26,982 bases of DNA from JAMDCX01 sp049977145 (lineage in GTDB: Bacteria > Planctomycetota > Phycisphaerae > WQYP01): positions 1 to 26,982 of the forward strand of contig JBMFGW010000048.1 of assembly GCA_049977145.1 (NCBI GenBank), read 5' to 3'. The number at the start of each line of letters is the position of its first letter. Positions within the stretch are counted from its first letter, which is position 1. This document shows positions 23,916-26,982 of the stretch, piece by piece. The position numbers were made by a program, and so were the translations under genes. The notes under the pieces were generated by a model that was not told the DNA's origin, searched no databases, and saw only the letters and a program-made list of their open reading frames with translations.

Positions 23916-26813
23916 TCAATGCGGCAGTCGCGCCAGCGCGAACGATCGAGCCGCCTCCATTGCTTTTGCCAGCTCATGCACATCCTTGCCGCCGCCCATG
24001 GCCATCTGTGGCCGCCCGCCGCCCGTGCCGCCGACGATAGGGGCGACCGTTTTAACCCAATCTCCGGCGCTGATTCTACTGATGAGCGAATCACTGACTG
24101 CGGCGACAATATTCACCTTGGGCGGCAGCAGATTACCTTTTTTATCAGTCTCTACAATGGTGGAGGCCAGCAGTACAGCCACCGGCACTGGATTCAATGT
24201 TTTCTTCAGAGCGTCCATGGCCGCACGCAACGCCGGCACATCGGCATCCGGCAGTTGTCCTACAATTAATTGCATATCGCCCAAGGCTTGCGCCTGATCC
24301 AGAAGCATGGCAATAGCGGCATTAAGATCGGGGCCCTTTTGTGTAACGGTCCGTTGTTTTTGCTGTTTTTTCAGGAGTTCCTGAATTTGCGCAGCGGTGT
24401 ACATGGCGCGACGACGGGTTAATAAAGGCAGGGCCGTGTCGCGCGAGGCCTGTTGCAGCGAACCGGCCAGCGTTTCAAGATCATCTCCGGGCGTGCCGAC
24501 AAAAGAGGCAATCAACCCTTCCACGGTCTGGGCCCGGCGCCGGGCGGCCTGGGCAACCGGACCGGTTACAGCCACCAGGCGGCGAATGCCTTTGCTTACC
24601 GATTCTTCCGAAACAATAGCAAAGTCCTCCGCATCGGCGGTTGTTGCCAGATGCGTCCCGCCGCAGAATTCAATGGAGTATTGCCGCCAGGCCGAATCAT
24701 CCGGTCGGGCCAGTAACTCCGATACGGGTACGCCGATACTGACCACCCGCACCATGGGCGGATACTTTTCACCAAATACGGCGCGCAGAGAGCGAATTGT
24801 TTTCGCGTCTTCCAGTGGTGCCACCTGGGTATAAACCGTCATCCGTTTGGCGATAGCCTCCCGCACGAGTGTTTCCACTTTTTCCAACTCGTGGTCATCC
24901 AGCGCGCGCGGCTGCACAAAATCGAATCGTAGTTTATCACCATCCACCAGCGAGCCTTTCTGTTCCACATGATCGCCCAATGTCGCACGCAAGGCCCAGT
25001 TGGCCAGATGAGTGGCGGTGTGATTTTTTTCAATCCGCTTGCGTGCACTGAAAACCGAGGCATTGGCGGAATCGCCGCATTGAATTTTTCCACTCTTTAC
25101 ATGTCCCACATGCAAAACGTACCCGCCGATCTGGCGAACACTTTCCACAATAAACACCGCCCCGGCGTCGGTTTTTATTTCTCCCTGATCGCCCACCTGT
25201 CCTCCCATTTCGGCGTAAAAATTGGTCTTTTCCAAGAGCAGTGCGACGGTTCCCCCTTCATTGGCGGTAATGGACTCATGCAGGCGATGGCCATCCCATA
25301 TTGCGGTGATATGCGTGCGCAGCGGCCTAGGGTCATATTTGTTGTGGTCGTCCGTTGGCTGGATGTGCAGTTTCGCCAATTCCACCAAAACATTCGGCGA
25401 CATGTCGGCCAGACCGCCAGACGCGACTTTGCCACCGGTGCGGGCTTTTTCCCGGGCTTGCCGCATAAGTTGCTCATAGCCATGGATATCCACATCCAAG
25501 TTTTGTTCCCGCGCCATAATTTGCGTCAGATCAATGGGAAATCCAAACGTATCGTGAAGTTTAAAGGCGTCCTGTGCTGAAATGACGGGGTGCCCATGTG
25601 ACGCGGTACTGGCCGCATCCGCAGCCAGTTGAAATAGCTCCAACCCACGATCCAGAGTCCGGCTGAAGCTGCGCTCTTCTTCTTCAATCAGCGCGGCCAC
25701 GCGCTGCGGAGATTGGGTCAGTTCCGGAAACGCCTCCCCCATCGTGCTGACAATCACCGGGACAAGCTGATGTAAAAAAGGCTGTTGCAGTTCCAGATTT
25801 TGACGGCCAAAACGCACCGCCCGGCGCAAAATACGCCGTAAGACATAGCCCCGGCCTTCATTTCCGGGAATAGCGCTATCCGTCAGCGCGAACGTGAGGC
25901 AGCGGATGTGATCCGCGATTACGCGGAATGCAATATCACACGCCAATACGGGATTCCGGGAGTCTTCACCAAAGCTCTGATCCTGCGCTGGAAATACGCC
26001 GGTGTAACGTTTGCCGCAGAGATCGCCGATAGCGGAAAAAAGTGGCGTAAATAAATCCGTAGCATAATTGTCATTTTTGTCCTGCAGCACCTGGCAGATA
26101 CGCTCCAGGCCCATGCCGGTATCCACATGCTGTGCCGGTAAGGGTGTAAGCTTGCGGTCCGCACCGCGATTGTATTGGATGAAAACCAGATTCCAGATTT
26201 CCATTACGCGCGGATCGGTGCCATTCACCAGCGGGCCGCCGGTCATGTCCGGTGTGCGATCAATAAAAATTTCCGTGCAAGGACCGCAGGGACCGGTTTC
26301 TCCCATTTCCCAGAAATTTTCATCCACAAACCGATGGATATGATGATCCGGCAAGCCCGCGATCTGCTTCCAAAGGCGGGCGGCTTCCTCATCCGCGGGT
26401 ACGTTATCAGACGGGTTACCGGCGTAAATAGTGACATGCAGCCGCAGGGGGTTGATCTGCCATACCTCAGTCAACAATTTCCACGCCATTTCAATGGCCT
26501 CGGTCTTAAAATAATCGCCGAAGCTCCAATTGCCGAGCATTTCAAAAAAGGTGTGATGGCGACGTGACCGTCCCACATCATCAAGATCGTTATGCTTGCC
26601 GCCGGCACGGATACATTTCTGCGTGTTGGCCACGCGTTTCCACGGGGCGGTCGCAGTTCCCAGAAAATAAGGCTTGAACTGATTCATACCCGCATTGGCG
26701 AATAACAGGGTCGGATCATCATGGGGTACAACCGAACTGGATGGAACAAACGTGTGTCCGTTCTGGCGGGTGAAAAATTCAATAAACTCCTTGCGTATCT
26801 CACGCGATGTCAT
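23916..26813 (-). CDS. alaS: Alanyl-tRNA synthetase
   Basis: AlaRS charges tRNA-Ala and edits mischarged Ser and Gly. The 965-residue protein has the class II catalytic core (FANAGMNQFKPYFLG, FEMLGNWSFGDYFK, GPCGPCTEIFID, HVDTGMGLERI), the editing site HTATH (His598, His602) and CGGTH (Cys717, His721), and a C-Ala domain ending in GGTGGGRPQMAMGGG. All zinc and editing residues are present. It is about 90 residues longer than E. coli AlaRS. ATG 26813 has AGGAG 9 bases upstream and an extended -10 promoter beyond. The thioredoxin gene follows on the same strand. Confidence 0.97.
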   Translation of the reverse strand: MTSREIRKEFIEFFTRQNGHTFVPSSSVVPHDDPTLLFANAGMNQFKPYFLGTATAPWKRVANTQKCIRAGGKHNDLDDVGRSRRHHTFFEMLGNWSFGDYFKTEAIEMAWKLLTEVWQINPLRLHVTIYAGNPSDNVPADEEAARLWKQIAGLPDHHIHRFVDENFWEMGETGPCGPCTEIFIDRTPDMTGGPLVNGTDPRVMEIWNLVFIQYNRGADRKLTPLPAQHVDTGMGLERICQVLQDKNDNYATDLFTPLFSAIGDLCGKRYTGVFPAQDQSFGEDSRNPVLACDIAFRVIADHIRCLTFALTDSAIPGNEGRGYVLRRILRRAVRFGRQNLELQQPFLHQLVPVIVSTMGEAFPELTQSPQRVAALIEEEERSFSRTLDRGLELFQLAADAASTASHGHPVISAQDAFKLHDTFGFPIDLTQIMAREQNLDVDIHGYEQLMRQAREKARTGGKVASGGLADMSPNVLVELAKLHIQPTDDHNKYDPRPLRTHITAIWDGHRLHESITANEGGTVALLLEKTNFYAEMGGQVGDQGEIKTDAGAVFIVESVRQIGGYVLHVGHVKSGKIQCGDSANASVFSARKRIEKNHTATHLANWALRATLGDHVEQKGSLVDGDKLRFDFVQPRALDDHELEKVETLVREAIAKRMTVYTQVAPLEDAKTIRSLRAVFGEKYPPMVRVVSIGVPVSELLARPDDSAWRQYSIEFCGGTHLATTADAEDFAIVSEESVSKGIRRLVAVTGPVAQAARRRAQTVEGLIASFVGTPGDDLETLAGSLQQASRDTALPLLTRRRAMYTAAQIQELLKKQQKQRTVTQKGPDLNAAIAMLLDQAQALGDMQLIVGQLPDADVPALRAAMDALKKTLNPVPVAVLLASTIVETDKKGNLLPPKVNIVAAVSDSLISRISAGDWVKTVAPIVGGTGGGRPQMAMGGGKDVHELAKAMEAARSFALARLPH

Positions 26814-26849
26814 ACTGGAAACTCCTGAATAACAAACCCCAAAATAATT

Positions 26850-26858
26850 ATTCTACCA
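26850..26858 (-). promoter_or_regulatory. alaS: Extended -10 promoter for alaS
   Basis: On the minus strand, TGGTAGAAT combines an extended -10 with TAGAAT (26855-26850). The -35 region (GGGCAA at 17 bases) is weak. The start near 26843 gives a leader of about 30 bases. Confidence 0.45.
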
Positions 26859-26897
26859 AAACCGGTAAAAACTTGCCCCTTTGCGGTATGCGTTAAG

Positions 26898-26982
26898 CCG
26901 TTAAAGGGCCTGTGACCGTTTCTGCAACGCGGCGGCGATGCGATAATGGGGAGGTTAAGGTTTCAAATACAGTATTTATCAG
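26898..26982 (-). repeat. 84-bp dispersed repeat, copy 2 (inverted relative to 416-499)
   Basis: The reverse complement of the last 85 bases matches 416-499 with 4 mismatches in 77 aligned bases plus a one-base indel. It lies upstream of the alaS promoter. It is cut by the window edge, so its full length is unknown and it may mark a contig end in a repeat. Confidence 0.85.

Noticed and set aside
1..26982. CRISPR arrays, tRNA or rRNA genes
   Set aside because: No regularly spaced repeats, cloverleaf or rRNA-like sequence was recognised in any intergenic stretch.

Overview
The window looks like a chromosomal segment of a Gram-negative-type bacterium, most likely a member of the Planctomycetota and perhaps Phycisphaerae-like. 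This is an inference from gene content: a GspG-like pseudopilin, CsrA, a GT-C family glycosyltransferase, an alanine-glyoxylate-type aminotransferase, a GnnA-like oxidoreductase, a HemQ-type chlorite dismutase family protein and a gyrase A with the 'HGEAVIYP' loop. No rRNA, tRNA or CRISPR array was seen, and no marker fixes the taxon. Most genes lie on the minus strand.

Layout. Positions 1-930 hold no intact gene: two stem-loops, short tandem repeats, an 84-bp repeat that recurs inverted at the very end of the window, and the decayed 3' end of an IS66-family transposase with its terminal inverted repeat. Next come a pseudopilin (+), a convergent ABC exporter (-), csrA (+), an unknown membrane protein (-) and a divergent GT-C glycosyltransferase (+). 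From 14.7 kb down to 7.4 kb everything is on the minus strand: aminotransferase, Gfo/Idh/MocA oxidoreductase, a tetrapyrrole cluster (siroheme-synthase-like dehydrogenase, CcsA/HemX-like membrane protein, hemA) and pdxJ-dapA. Between 15.0 and 16.7 kb is a small restriction-like island: a frameshifted and truncated nuclease-like gene and, divergent from it, an intact winged-helix plus HNH endonuclease, with no methyltransferase in view. gyrA (-) and a class-V cysteine desulfurase (+) share back-to-back promoters. A 131-bp IS66-type MITE with a perfect 8-bp target duplication sits directly on the desulfurase stop codon. The last block (-) is alaS, a membrane-anchored thioredoxin, hemQ and an unknown membrane-anchored protein.

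How the genes work together. HemA makes the first committed tetrapyrrole precursor, the Met8-like enzyme draws tetrapyrrole toward siroheme, the HemX-like protein is the usual neighbour of hemA, and HemQ would complete heme by the coproporphyrin route. PdxJ supplies PLP for the two class-V aminotransferase-fold enzymes. DapA feeds lysine and peptidoglycan. The Gfo/Idh enzyme may feed amino-sugar (lipid A type) synthesis.

The least expected structures are the IS66 remnant and MITE pair, the broken nuclease beside an orphan HNH endonuclease, a siroheme-synthase promoter that predicts a leaderless mRNA, phased A-tracts forming an UP-element-like block before the aminotransferase, and recurrent extended -10 promoters. 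I did not find a wholly new system; the nuclease island is the best candidate for closer study.
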